In this document: positions 11,867 through 22,355 of the stretch, piece after piece
Position numbering within the stretch: the first letter of the stretch is position 1
Layout: every line of letters starts with the position of its first letter
From: Lantana camara
Taxonomy: Eukaryota > Streptophyta > Magnoliopsida > Lamiales > Verbenaceae
Direction: 5' to 3'
DNA: 64,000 bases
Assembly: GCA_037501455.1 (NCBI GenBank)
Contig: CM074855.1
Coordinates: forward strand, 55,807,001 to 55,871,000
Notes under the pieces: model-generated
Databases searched by the model: none
What the model saw: only the letters and a program-made list of their open reading frames with translations
Told to the model about the DNA's origin: nothing
Translations under genes and position numbers: made by a program

Positions 11867-12269
11867 CTTAAGGATGTAACACCCGAGCGCAAGGTGTCAC
11901 ATCCCCCGCACCGAGATTCGACCCGAATATGAAATGGACGATCCATACCCGAGCCAAATCACGGCGAACGGGGACAAACACACACTCTATGCTAGGCGGG
12001 ACTAACCCTTGAACCATAAAATCAGAATAAACATTAAAGCGGAAGCAATAAACGAACATACATCATATATACATTCAATGAGCATCAAAACTCCAAAAAT
12101 AAGTCATAAACATTACTAATTGCCGTCACGGCTCGAAACAACCAATACGCTCCATTTTTAAACAATACAATGATCCAACGTGCAAAATGCGAGTGTAAGA
12201 CCAAAATACAAGGGTTAAAAGACGAAAGTAAAACCTATGACTCGAAATCCCGCCTAGCTCCCTTGACGC

Positions 12270-12317
12270 CTGCACAACACAACTGAAAGCCAAACGGGTT
12301 CAGTCCAAAAGGGACTG
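12270..12317 (-). promoter_or_regulatory. Conserved hairpin and acceptor-like site in LTR A
   Basis: On the minus strand CAGTCC pairs with GGACTG around CTTTT (12317-12301). It is followed by a T-rich tract and GTTGTGCAG|G ending at 12270, then GCTAGGCGGG. In D the hairpin's inner pair is T-A where A has C-G, a compensatory change. Confidence 0.5.
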
Positions 12318-13869
12318 GTGGGTATAAAAGCAGGGCATAATTATAATATACAACGGAATTTAACAATCACATGCAAGCTATAATCCCAAGTGAGGTTTTT
12401 AAAGGATTTCCCAAGTGGGCAAATAGAAATCATCAAAAGGGATTATAACAATTCATTAACATTAGGTCATTAATGGCCCGGCGAGTGGGCGTGCATTATC
12501 TCCAACCAACACCTCGTGTACTACATTAACATTCATTAACATTCATTAACATTCATTCGTTCATTCATTCTTTCTTTTCATGCATATCATTCTTTCGTGC
12601 GCATTCAATAACATTTACACCTTCTTCCTCCGGGTTGGTGGCGGGTTTGCAAGGCTCATCCACCCATTCATTGACCAAAAGGGGAACATGACTCCCCAGA
12701 TGACACTCAACGTCCATTCCTCGCTAACTCCTAACGAGGTCCGGTTACGCCGTTCATTGGTGGGACTAGTGTGAGGGTTTCCCGTCAGCCCATGCCTCCT
12801 CGGTTCCCCACTCACACCAAGCCCCTGGGCCCCATTCATTGTGAACATTCATTCATTCCCGCCAAAACATTTGGTAGGTTCAAGAAACAAGGGCTTTACG
12901 TTTGCAATCATTTACTCGATAAAAGACTCAATATTTATATCATATTACTTTGGCTTAAAACTTTTCACATAGGGAGATATATAGGGTCGTTTTATCTAAG
13001 TAGAAGAGAAACCCACCTTAACCGCAAAGAGGAGAACACAAGAGCCTCTCGGATCGGCCTCGTCTCCAACGGACTCAAAATCTGTGCAAGAGAGGTGAGG
13101 TGAGACTCAATATGACCAAATAAGACGCTCGGCAATGAAATGATTATGATATGAATGTATAAGAGATGCTATAATGTAATGGACATGTTCATGTGCACTA
13201 TTAAAGTCTTAAGGACATATAAACGTTCAATTCATTCATTCAATGAAGCATTCGTATTCAAACGAATTCATATCCTTCACATTTCACGTCAAAGGAATTT
13301 AAATTATATAATCAAGTCATTCATTTCCATTCACTTTCATAATTTCACATTTTCAATCAAATTAATTCAAGAAATTCAAATATAATCAAAGTACAAGTTA
13401 AATCACATTTAAATTAGAACATAAACAATTAAACATATTCAATTGCATTTACAATTAACAATTAAACAATTAAATACATTCAATTAAATTTAGAAAATTA
13501 AATAAAACATGAAATAGGTAACAATTAAATTCTATAATTTAATTAAATCAAATAACAATTAATATTTAATAAATATATAATATATTAAATATATATATAT
13601 ACATACATATACATATACTATAATATATATACATATATACGTATTATATTATATATATACATATATAGGTATAATTTATAAATACATGCAAACAAATACA
13701 CAATGCATGCAAAATAACTTCAAAATGCATGCAAAAGCTAAAACATGCATGCAACTTATCATGAAAGTGCATGCAAACCATGCATCTACTAATTCTCATG
13801 CAAGAAGAAAAGGGAAGAATGAACAGCAGCAGCAGCAACTCACGGGAACAGCAAACAGGCATGAAAAAT

Positions 13870-13995
13870 AAGGTGACACGGGGGTGTCACCTTCAAGGAG
13901 CAAACCGAGACACCCCCGTGTCTCGGTACAGAGGAAACCACCCAAGAAACATCCCCGTTCCAGCTGAAACAAGCAGGAACGACACACCCGTGTCG
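13870..13995 (-). repeat. LTR palindromes with CGGGGG loop (A, 5' LTR)
   Basis: This is the same set as in the partner LTR: two palindromes with 9-bp stems and a third weaker hairpin ending at 13995. Stems of the two strong ones are unchanged between the LTRs, while single substitutions occur in the spacer. Confidence 0.75.
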
Positions 13996-15747
13996 CAGCA
14001 AATGCAGCAGCAACAAACACGCGAAGAACCCCTGTTTTCCTTCCTCAAACGCAGCACAACTCAAGCAACAAATAGACAACATATATATAGCTATAAATGA
14101 CAGGAATTGCAGCAAGAAATCAGCTCAAAATCACCCCAAAACTGACAGCAAAAGAGCAAGAAAAACAGCAGCTGTGACAGCAACAATCCAGGCCCAAAAA
14201 ACAGGGTATAAAACGCGAGAAACAGGGCAAGAAATGATCTCCATTAATCCCAACACATTCATACAAGTTAGGCTAACAAATATGCAGCAAAACACCACAA
14301 ATTCAACCTATAAATCAGTCCCACAACAGTTCAAACATGGAAGGCTGTCACACGTGACTTTTCTTCAAAGTTTTCTCAATGTTCCAAAGTTGATATTTCA
14401 TAAATACTTCAACTACCATGCATTTAATGATCATAAATGAAAAGAAGATATCAAAACAATCATTCTCAAGCTTGGAATCATACAAATCCATCAAGAATTG
14501 GAGAAGATCGAAAGAAATGCCCAAAAACGTCTTTATTCAAGAACAGCCGAAAAATGCATGAAACCATGATCAAATTTGGGGATGAATGAATGAAAATGAC
14601 CAGGAATGAACATATAATACAGCCCTAAGCTTACCTTGTTGATTGGATGAGGATTGGATGAGATTTGAGCTTTGAATCTCCAAGGTACAAGGGTTACGGG
14701 ATGAAACCGGAAGGCAGTGACTTTGGCTGAGATTTGTGAATTGTGAGAGGGTTGGTTCGGTTAGGGCTTGGTACAGAAGATTAGGTGGTTGAGTTAGGGT
14801 TCTAAAGCCTCAAACCATGGTTAATTTGGTCAACAATTGAATAAGTTATGGCCATTTTAATGTAACAAGGTCAGTTTCGTCGCCGTTTCGTATTTCGATT
14901 GAATTTCGGAGGTTCAATTGACGTTAGAAAAATATAAGGCTAAGTTTACTAAACTCGAATTTTCGTTACGAGTTCAGCGGAGTTGACGGGACTCGAATCC
15001 GAGTTCCCGAGCTCAAGATATTAAATACGGAACCAAGGGTGCGCTAAGTGCTCGTTAGCCCCCGACTTGGATTCCACAATACAAATTAAATCCGAAACAC
15101 AAGCAAATGAATTCGAAAATACGAAACGAACAAATATTCATGTACAAGACACGTATAAGTTCAACATATTAAATTCGCACAAAATTCCGGTATCAATTCA
15201 AATAGAAACGAAGCACTCAAACGCAATGAAACAATAAAAGCCATAACATTAACAAAAATAACCAACTAAATTCATTTATAATATATTACATATAATATGC
15301 ATGCATACGTATCTAATAGATATAAATACATGCATGCAATATTATATAAGTTATAATTATAAAATGCATGCAAATATGATTTATAACTAATTATGCATGC
15401 ATAATTTTAAATCCATGCACACACGTACGTTTATATATATGTATATATATTTATATTATATAATGTAATTAATATTAATAACATTAAATTAAAATAATTA
15501 ACATTTAATACATATAAAATAAAATGAAACATATAGAACATGTAAAAAAATAATTATTCGCGCAATTAAAGAGCACATAAGTTATTCACATAAATTCAAA
15601 TTCAAATATTGCATATTTTTCAATTAATCCCTTATTTAACAATTAAACAATGAAATTTAATTATAGAAAACACTAAATATCAATTAATTTGCGAAATTAA
15701 GTAAACATATACGTCATGCTGTACTAATAAAGAATTGGGGCGTTACA

Positions 15748-16147
15748 TTAGTACTCTCCCACCATGAATACGCTTCTCCCTGAATGAGGGTAAGAGTGCA
15801 CCGAGCCTTTTCCCGAGACTCACATGGAATAAGTTCCCATATACGTTCAACTTCTTTAAGCCATTGCTCGTCTTGAATATCATTTCCCTTTAGGAATCTC
15901 GGCGGATGTTGATTCTGAAATTCCCTTAAAATAGCGGAGATAGGTGCCTGTTGTTGTGGTGGAGGAGCTGGCGGCGCTGGAGGGACATAATCCCGTAACC
16001 TCTGATCTATGAGTTGCATAGCATGGAATTTAAGAAATCCTGGGGTTGAGCCGGAGGGGGTGGATGTGGAGGAACCCTAGGGGATCGATCACGGCGATGT
16101 CTCCTATGACCTGGAGAATGTTCACGGCGAGGACGACCTCGAGGCAT
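15748..16147 (-). pseudogene. gag fragment of B, cut by element A
   Basis: The minus strand encodes the N-terminal part of a Ty3/gypsy capsid protein, including PPRFLKGNDIQDEQWLKEVE and the YSWWES motif typical of the retrotransposon gag domain. It is nearly identical to the second copy at 30855-30459. The upstream ATG (16147) opens an arginine-rich start resembling that of D's gag. It is out of frame with the rest: the distance to the in-frame ATG at 16019 is 128 bases. The same shift is present in the second copy. The sequence ends abruptly at 15748 where the LTR of A begins, so the C-terminal half must lie left of the window. Confidence 0.85.
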
Positions 16148-16400
16148 CCTGAAATCAAGACATTAGATATGCATGTTGGATTAGTGGATGTAAATGATTA
16201 CAATTAAGGTCATAAGATGCAAATAAAACACATAACTCAATTAATTCAAATAAGTGCAAGTACTTCAAGTAGGTTCAATTAAGTTCAAGTGAGTTCAAAA
16301 TGTTCAAATAAGATGCAAGACTCTCAAGTTATCAACTAATCCTATGTCGTACGATTTAGACTCACAAGACACAACACTAGAACCACGGTTTTGCAACCAG

Positions 16401-16412
16401 GCTCTGATACCA
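16401..16412 (-). promoter_or_regulatory. Primer binding site of B, left unit
   Basis: The minus strand reads TGGTATCAGAGC, complementary to the end of initiator tRNA-Met. It sits seven bases inside the LTR end at 16420. Confidence 0.9.
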
Positions 16413-17413
16413 CTTAAGATGTAGCACCCTTCAAGTATGGATGCCACACCCACGCACTATAGCTTAGGCCACATACGAAATGGGTAATCCATACATGAAC
16501 CAAACTATAACGAACGGGTGACAAAGAAAAAGAACCAAGCTAGCTAGGCGGGACTAACCTTAACCGGAAAACCACAATGCAATAAAACGAGCGGAAGCAT
16601 AATAATTTTCAAGTATCCCAGTCATACTATCTTCTAACTCCCTATATCAAAACATTATCATCTTCCAAAATACATAACATGTCCAAAAGTAATAGATACA
16701 ATACATGAATGTGTAGTGCTAGACTCGACTGAAAACAGAACAGGACTCTGACTCCCGCCTAGCACGAACCTGCAAAACACTAAAAGGTTGAGGTGTCAGT
16801 CCAACACGGACTGAGCGAGGGGTATAAATAAATATTAGCGCAATTAACATGCAAGTTCTAATCTCGGGTAAGGTTTTTAATAAAGGACGCAACATAAGTT
16901 CAATACTAGAATAGATCTCGCCCGAGATTACAACTAATCCATTCAATCAATATAAACGTTATCAATTCAATTCAATTCAATCAGTGGCCCGGCGAGTGAG
17001 GGCAATCTCCAACCTTACTCCAATTAGTGAACAATACCATCTTTAGATTTTATTTCAATAATTATCATACAATCATTAGTGCACACTTAGCATTTTCACG
17101 AACTCCTTCTTCCTCCGGTGATGGTAGGATTACAAGGCCCAACCATCCATGAGCGGTGTACGTCGGGAACATGACTCCCACGCACGGGATTTCTTCCTCC
17201 CCCAAACCTCCTGGTGGATTTAGAGGTGATCCCAAAATTGGTGAGGATAGTGCAAGAGTTACCCGTCAGCCCTTGCTTCCCCGGTTGGCTCAATACACTA
17301 CCCTCGGGCCCATGTGAACACGACATGCTTACTCGCCAAAACACGATCAATCACGATAACACGATTATTCATTAGATCACGAAATCATTTACAATCGATA
17401 GAGATTTTGAGAA

Positions 17414-17415
<2 letters not shown>

Positions 17416-17461
<46 letters not shown>
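17416..17461. repeat. (TA)n microsatellite
   Basis: This is an uninterrupted alternating T-A tract in LTR B1. Comparable tracts lie at about 33005-33045 (LTR B2, beside the Mutator-like insertion) and 47331-47372 (5' LTR of D). Tract lengths differ between paired LTRs, as expected from slippage. Confidence 0.9.
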
Positions 17462-17464
<3 letters not shown>

Positions 17465-18005
17465 CTAAAAACATCACGTAGGGTTGTATGGGTTCTATAT
17501 ATCTAGTAATTAAACCTCAACTTTACCGAACAACCAAAAAGCAAGAGAAAACCGTAAGGAGCGTGCTCCTCGTCTCGCGGACCGTGATCTGTGCAACAAG
17601 GGACAAGTGTACATAAGACTCAACTCGAATGAACCAATTACGACGCACGGCGAAGTCATAATCAAGATATTATGCAATAACAATCAAGGAGTGTCAAGTA
17701 GGAGCATGATTATCAATTAAGCAAGTATATATATCACATAACTCACATATGGGAGCCAAGGAAGTGAAACAAATGCAATAAGAAAGGTTTTGGTGAAGTT
17801 TGGCCAAAACCGACAATTTTTGGAAATGTACATGTTGTGGGAAAACTGGAATGTCTCAAATTCTAGAAGTGGGAATCGAGTTTTGTTTGTTGGATATGAA
17901 GGTAGACATATAGACCTTTCCAACGCTCTATGGCACGTTTTCTAATTCAAACCCAGGTGAAAATGGCGTTGGTTTGAAGTTGGACAAAATGCAGGAAATA
18001 AAAGC

Positions 18006-18056
18006 TGACACGCCCGTGTCACTAAAATACACTAAGCAGTGACACCCCCGTGTCAC
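18006..18056 (-). repeat. LTR palindromes of B1
   Basis: TGACA pairs with TGTCA (18006-18021), and GTGACA pairs with TGTCAC (18039-18056). The second has a loop equivalent to CGGGGG in element sense. A decayed unit follows near 18080. A further one, at 18112-18123 and continued at 28246, is split by copia element E. Confidence 0.7.
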
Positions 18057-18118
18057 GGTACAGAAACTCAACCCAACGAAAACCCCCGTGTCACGCTGAA
18101 GAGGGGAAAAGCGACACC

Positions 18119-18123
18119 CCCGT
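18119..18123. other. Left target-site duplication of copia E
   Basis: CCCGT directly precedes the 5' LTR and is repeated at 28241-28245 after the 3' LTR. The uninterrupted site is seen in LTR B2 near 33704, where the sequence has a single CCCGT. This confirms a canonical 5-bp duplication. Confidence 0.95.
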
Positions 18124-19268
18124 TGTTAGGAATAGTGCCCTAGAAAGCCGATTGTATATCCGCTTTGTGCTTTTCCTTATTGTAATCACAGACAATCTTT
18201 GAATGAAATAACGAATTGAGGCAACACTTCTTTATATGCTCTTGTTTGGTATGCGTTTACTTTAGCTGTGCATGTATGAGAACTCCCCTAATCCTGATGA
18301 CTTTAGGACTCTACCATTTAGGTGAAATGGTTCATGAAACGAGCCCTATATCACATAAGTCATGATTAGTAAAATACTCCAAGCCGATGAGTCCTACAGA
18401 CAGTGGGAGTGTCAACCTGACTCCTCTAAGGCTTGCTTGTGGGATCACGCCCCTAAGAAGGACCACCTTGTTTCATGGAGGTGCAAAGTGTATAGTTGAT
18501 ACGTGCGTGATACATGAGGGTGCTTACTTTAATAAGTAAGTTCACTGAGGTGCCCCGTGTGAGAACATTCCTAAATGGGAAAGGAAGTTTCTATTTCAGG
18601 AAATGGAAACTTCCAGATTAGGAAATATCTCACGAGTCATTGATGTGATTAATTGATCCTTAGACTTGAGGTTCCTTGTCACTTTATGAGTTAACTCTGT
18701 AGTCTTAGGTATAAGCTTTAAAGGGTGTCGCCTTAGACAACTGATTCAAGGCTTATGCTGGGGCTGCACAAGTGATTCATGAAAGTGAATGAGAATCAAG
18801 AAAGGACCTACACTTGCATTTGCAAGGTGATCTCTTATTGTGTAAGTCATTCATATGCCATATGGAGTCCTTGGCCAAGGCAGTAGATCAAGACATCAAG
18901 AAAAGGGTTTCTTGGATTGAGATCAAATGGATATGAAATGCACTTAGCTTTAAGACCGGATTATTAGGGTTCTGATTATTCCCTTGCCCTAGATCTTGGT
19001 TGAGAGATAGTAAGTAGGAGGGTTGTATCTCACATGATTCAATGACTTAAAGGTTCTGTCGAATCCGAACATTCCAATTCAGCTAGGGGTTAAACACCTG
19101 TTGCTAGACTATGGTCGTTTAATCTGTGGACTGATTAATTAATTAGTGAATTAATTAATTGGGGTCACTGCTAATTGAATTGAGAACCTAGAGGGTCACA
19201 CACAACAACTTGGTTGCATGAGTTGAGGCTTGAAAATGATTAAACGAGTTAATCGGACCAAGAGGGTT

Positions 19269-19340
19269 CCACACGTGTGAATTCACACGTGTGGATCACG
19301 TGAGTGACACGTGTCACTGTGACACGTGTCACACACGTGT
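19269..19340 (+). promoter_or_regulatory. Cluster of six G-boxes (CACGTG) in U3
   Basis: CACGTG occurs at 19272, 19286, 19297, 19308, 19323 and 19334. The first two lie in a perfect 26-bp palindrome (19269-19294). Numbers four and five each lie in the 14-bp palindrome GTGACACGTGTCAC. G-boxes are bound by plant bZIP and bHLH factors in light, abscisic acid and stress responses. Their position about 340 bp upstream of the TATA box fits an enhancer; that use is inferred. The identical cluster is in the 3' LTR at 27438-27509. Confidence 0.85.
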
Positions 19341-19677
19341 ATATATATATATATTATATATATATTAAATAATTAATTAGTTAATTATTTAATAGACTTT
19401 GGTTTAATTTTGAATTAAAAAGAAAGTCTAATTTTGGAGAAAATAATCTAGTTAATTAATTATGAATTAATTAATTAGATAAAATAAGTTATTTATTTTA
19501 TAATAAATAAAGTATAAAATTATCCAAAAATAGTTTGGATATTTTTTAAGCTCTCTTCAAAGTTGACTAGAATTAGAATTCAAAGTCAAGGTTGAAAATA
19601 CTTGATCCTCAAGTAATAGGAGAGAGGGACCAAAATCCTAGCCCATAAAGGACTAGGAATTTCGGCACTCCCTTGCC

Positions 19678-19703
19678 TATATATAGGGGAGCTCGAGCTC
19701 CCC
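19678..19703 (+). promoter_or_regulatory. TATA box with GC-rich palindrome of copia E
   Basis: TATATATAG (19678-19686) is a good plant TATA box. It overlaps the perfect palindrome GGGGAGCTCGAGCTCCCC (19686-19703). The palindrome lies about where transcription would begin and could form a hairpin at the RNA 5' end, or merely a symmetric protein site. Confidence 0.7.
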
Positions 19704-20073
19704 TTTAGAGCTAATAGACAATTCTTGGTTCATGTGTTGAACACCTTCCTTTCTCCAAGATTAAATTAAACCCTAGGTTAAGCCCAAACACTAACTAGAG
19801 AACTAGCATCCTTACTAGTTAGATTGTGATCAAGTTGGTGGACTTTCTCTAGAGACTTCAAGTTAGAAGTTTGAAGATTCGAGCTTTACCAAGGAGAGGG
19901 GATCAAGCCGCGTGAAGAGCGTTCTTGGGTGGCTTGAAACGCTTCAAGAAAGAATAAAAGAAAAGTAAGTTTTCTATCTTTACGAATTTGGTTACACGAT
20001 TGCGAGTCCTAGATCCTTTTGTTGGGAAAAATTTTTAAATTCCGCTGCTTTCTGATTCGTGTTTTCCAAAAAG

Positions 20074-20086
20074 TGGTATCAGAGCC
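20074..20086 (+). promoter_or_regulatory. Primer binding site of copia E (tRNA-iMet)
   Basis: TGGTATCAGAGCC starts two bases after the 5' LTR. It matches the complement of the 3' end of plant initiator tRNA-Met. Confidence 0.95.
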
Positions 20087-21827
20087 ACCTCGTTAATCGT
20101 GTTTCTGATTCGTCTCAATTATTCTGAATTTGGTAGAAATTCTTAGGCTTAGATGCGAATTAGGTATTCATGAGTTCTTTTAGAAAGCCTGAAATACGAA
20201 ACTGTAATTTTTCCTGAATTTCTGAAACTGTTTTCTTAAATTGTGATTTTGAAAACCGTTTTGATTGAAATATATTTAAATCGAATTTTAATTTTTGGAT
20301 TGAACCGGGTTTTCGAGAAACCCAGAAATACGAAACGAACACGAAAAGCAACGAGCCTAGGCGTGCTAGCATGTCGCACGCCCAGGCCCGTCGCACCGCC
20401 CAGCTCCTCCCGCAACAGCGCGGGAGCCGTCCCGGGCGCGCCTAGGCGCGCCCGCCCAGTCCGTCCCGCAACCGCGCGGGACGCCTGCCCAGGCCATGCC
20501 GGACGCTGCTGCGCGCAGGCGCGCGCATGATGCACGCCCAGCGTGCGCACGCGAGCGGCTCATCCCGCCCGCTGTGCGCGCGGCTGGCGCGCGTCTGCGC
20601 GCGCGGCTGCGCGGCGGTGCCTCGCACGGCTGGGCCCTTTTTCGGGGGCTCGTTTTCGTGTTTTCGAGTTTCGTGTTTTTCCGGTCCATAAAATCCCGAT
20701 TTAATTTTATTTTGATTTTATCCTTTTAAAATCAGTTTTGTTAAAATAAAATTATTTTAAAATTTTGATTAAATTGGGACTTTGAGAAATTAAAGCGATT
20801 TGGTTTTTGGAAAAATTATGAATATTATTTTCTGAAAATAATGAAAGAATAAAATTATTAATTTTGGAAATTAATTGGAATTTTATTAGTTTAATGTTTT
20901 TTCGGGTTTTATTGAAAAGGCTCTTGAACAAGAATTGCATCTAAGTCGTGTTTTGAGTCATTAGGACTTGAAACGAGAATTTTAATTTATTGGCTAAATT
21001 TAAATTCTCGCAAAAGCATGTTAGGTGATCATGGGTTTAGATCTATGTATGGTTTTAATTTATGCACATGGATGGTTTAAATTGGGGTTGGAGCCCTATA
21101 GTTGCGTTCTTCAATTGAGGTTGGAGCCTCACTTATGTGCGTACTGTTATGTGATTTATTATGTGGCTTTCCATATTACTGTTTTTGAGGCCGGGGTATG
21201 CCCCGTGTAATTGTCTAAGGCCAATATGAAGATTGAGCCTTATTACTTTATGTCTTTTTCCTTTTATTGTAATTTGAGAGTAGAGATAGGTGGTGAGGTT
21301 TTATTTTCATTTTGGAGACAATGCACCCATGGAGTAAGATGGACCACATTCAAGTAACAAGGAGGCCATAAGTGAAGACCCCTCAAAATGTAAGGGAGGG
21401 GAATCTCAATTGTTAAATGTAATAGAGATAGGGCTCGTATTTTGTTACCGCTTTCCCTTATGTGATTTGAACTGTTTATGTGGCATGTATGTTAGAACTT
21501 GTGATTGTGGAGTGGCTCCCACATATCACGCATAAGATAGGTAGAACCCATGATCATTACATGTTAGTATCATGCTAGGACATGTTATCTGTTTATGTGC
21601 TTGTTTGAAATGCATTTAAGTGTACTTGCATTAATCAAGACTAATAAAATTGGATAACATATATGTTGGTGAGGTCGAACCGGACAACTCTCCGGTTGAT
21701 TCGAAAATTCCCATTAAATATTAAGCTAATTTCGAACAAATAGGTGTTTAATTCGAGATGCAAATTTTGAATTAAATTCCTAGCATTCCATCAATAGGTT
21801 TTAAGTTTAGTAAGTAAAGCTAGTTAT

Positions 21828-22149
21828 TGTCCGCGAGTCGTGGGATAGCTAGTGGAGCTTATTAGTTCTTAGTTACCTAATTAATCATTTTAAATGATTA
21901 ATATTTCGTGGTCAATTTTTGCGAGGGCGATGTCCGCGAGTCGTGGGTCGTTCGAACTAAGTTTTGGTCATGATCTTATGATTGATGGGTCTAGCTTAAC
22001 GCCTAAGTAAATATGGATGTCGCACGAGTCGTGGGTCCATATTGAAAGATAGGTGATGCAAAAACAAATTACTAAGAGTTCTAAAGGTGTTAGAATTGGT
22101 AAGTTGTACCTACCTAGGGTTCTTGCTAAGAATGTCCGCGAGTCGTGGG
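21828..22149 (+). repeat. Four dispersed CGAGTCGTGGG motifs in the copia leader
   Basis: The motif TGTCCGCGAGTCGTGGG occurs at 21828, 21931 and 22133, with a variant at 22018 (TGTCGCACGAGTCGTGGG). Spacings are about 103, 87 and 115 bases. The sequence between copies is not conserved, so this is not a simple tandem repeat. The last copy ends about 200 bases before the gag start. Confidence 0.7.
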
Positions 22150-22355
22150 TTCGAGGTAAAATGCCTAGGATCTTAGTACCCATTGGGAAACGTGTTCCTC
22201 TTAGATCATTGGGAATTCTAGATCTTTGAAAAACAGTGGGAGCTACAATAGATTAAAGACCTTATCTTTTGTATATCGTTATAATTCAGCATGCTCACTA
22301 GTTCTCTGTTTCACCATTTAGGTCGTAGATTCTGTGATTCTCTACGTGTTTTGAA

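Larger units (their letters stand above)
5837..15747 (-). mobile_element. Non-autonomous gypsy-type LTR element A, cut by element C
   Basis: On the minus strand the order is 5' LTR (15747 to 11875), primer binding site (11866-11855), a 3.1 kb internal region, a polypurine tract and a 3' LTR starting at 8768. The 3' LTR is broken at 5837 by element C; its remainder must lie left of the window. The two LTRs differ by only scattered substitutions, roughly 1% by eye. No pol or gag motif is seen in the internal region, so the element resembles a large retrotransposon derivative. Its LTR shares specific segments with element D, including the same 24-bp palindromes, so a D-like element is the likely source of its enzymes. 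Confidence 0.8.
11875..15747 (-). repeat. 5' LTR of element A, complete
   Basis: This 3873-bp repeat starts on the minus strand with TGTAACGCCCC (15747) and ends CACCTTGCGCTCGGGTGTTACA-like at 11875, next to the primer site. It interrupts gag of element B, whose sequence resumes at 15748. Features on the minus strand include a hairpin-forming GGAACC element (about 15025-15070), a splice-donor-like CAAG|GTAAGC near 14633, palindromes at 13870-13995 and an acceptor-like site near 12270. It shares specific blocks with the LTRs of D. Confidence 0.9.
16420..18123 (-). repeat. LTR B1, first part (left of copia E)
   Basis: This is the element-sense 3' portion of a 2.8 kb LTR whose rest is 28246-29312. 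It matches LTR B2 (31126-34775) with few substitutions. It includes the conserved hairpin TCAGTCC/GGACTGA (16796-16814), an acceptor-like TTTTGCAG|G near 16770 and a (TA)n tract (17416-17461). LTR B2 carries the Mutator-like insertion at that same tract. It stops at 18123, where copia element E is inserted inside a palindrome. Confidence 0.9.
18124..20071 (+). repeat. 5' LTR of copia E
   Basis: It begins TGTTAGGAATAG and ends CCAAAA where the partner ends CCAACA. It contains a cluster of six CACGTG sites, a TATA box and a GC-rich palindrome beside it. The TATA box near 19678 puts the likely transcription start around 19705-19715, leaving about 360 bp of transcribed LTR before the primer site. 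The AT-rich stretch between the CACGTG cluster and the TATA box is full of TTAATTAA-type motifs. Confidence 0.97.
20072..22355 (+). other. Long leader of copia E
   Basis: About 2.3 kb separates the 5' LTR from the gag start, long for copia elements. Three parts can be seen. A GC-rich block at 20360-20640 is full of GCGCGC and CGCCCAG. An AT-rich block follows. The last ~600 bp carries four copies of a CGAGTCGTGGG motif. Open frames in the GC-rich block appear on both strands without domains and are likely chance. Packaging and dimerisation signals normally lie in this region of LTR retrotransposons. Confidence 0.8.

Noticed and set aside
5837..15747. Segmental duplication of 5837-8768 and 12817-15747
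   Set aside because: The pair is explained as the two LTRs of element A, with primer site and polypurine tract in the right places.
20160..20730. Open frames in the GC-rich part of the copia leader
   Set aside because: Same pattern of overlapping frames on both strands with biased composition; no domain and no conserved start.
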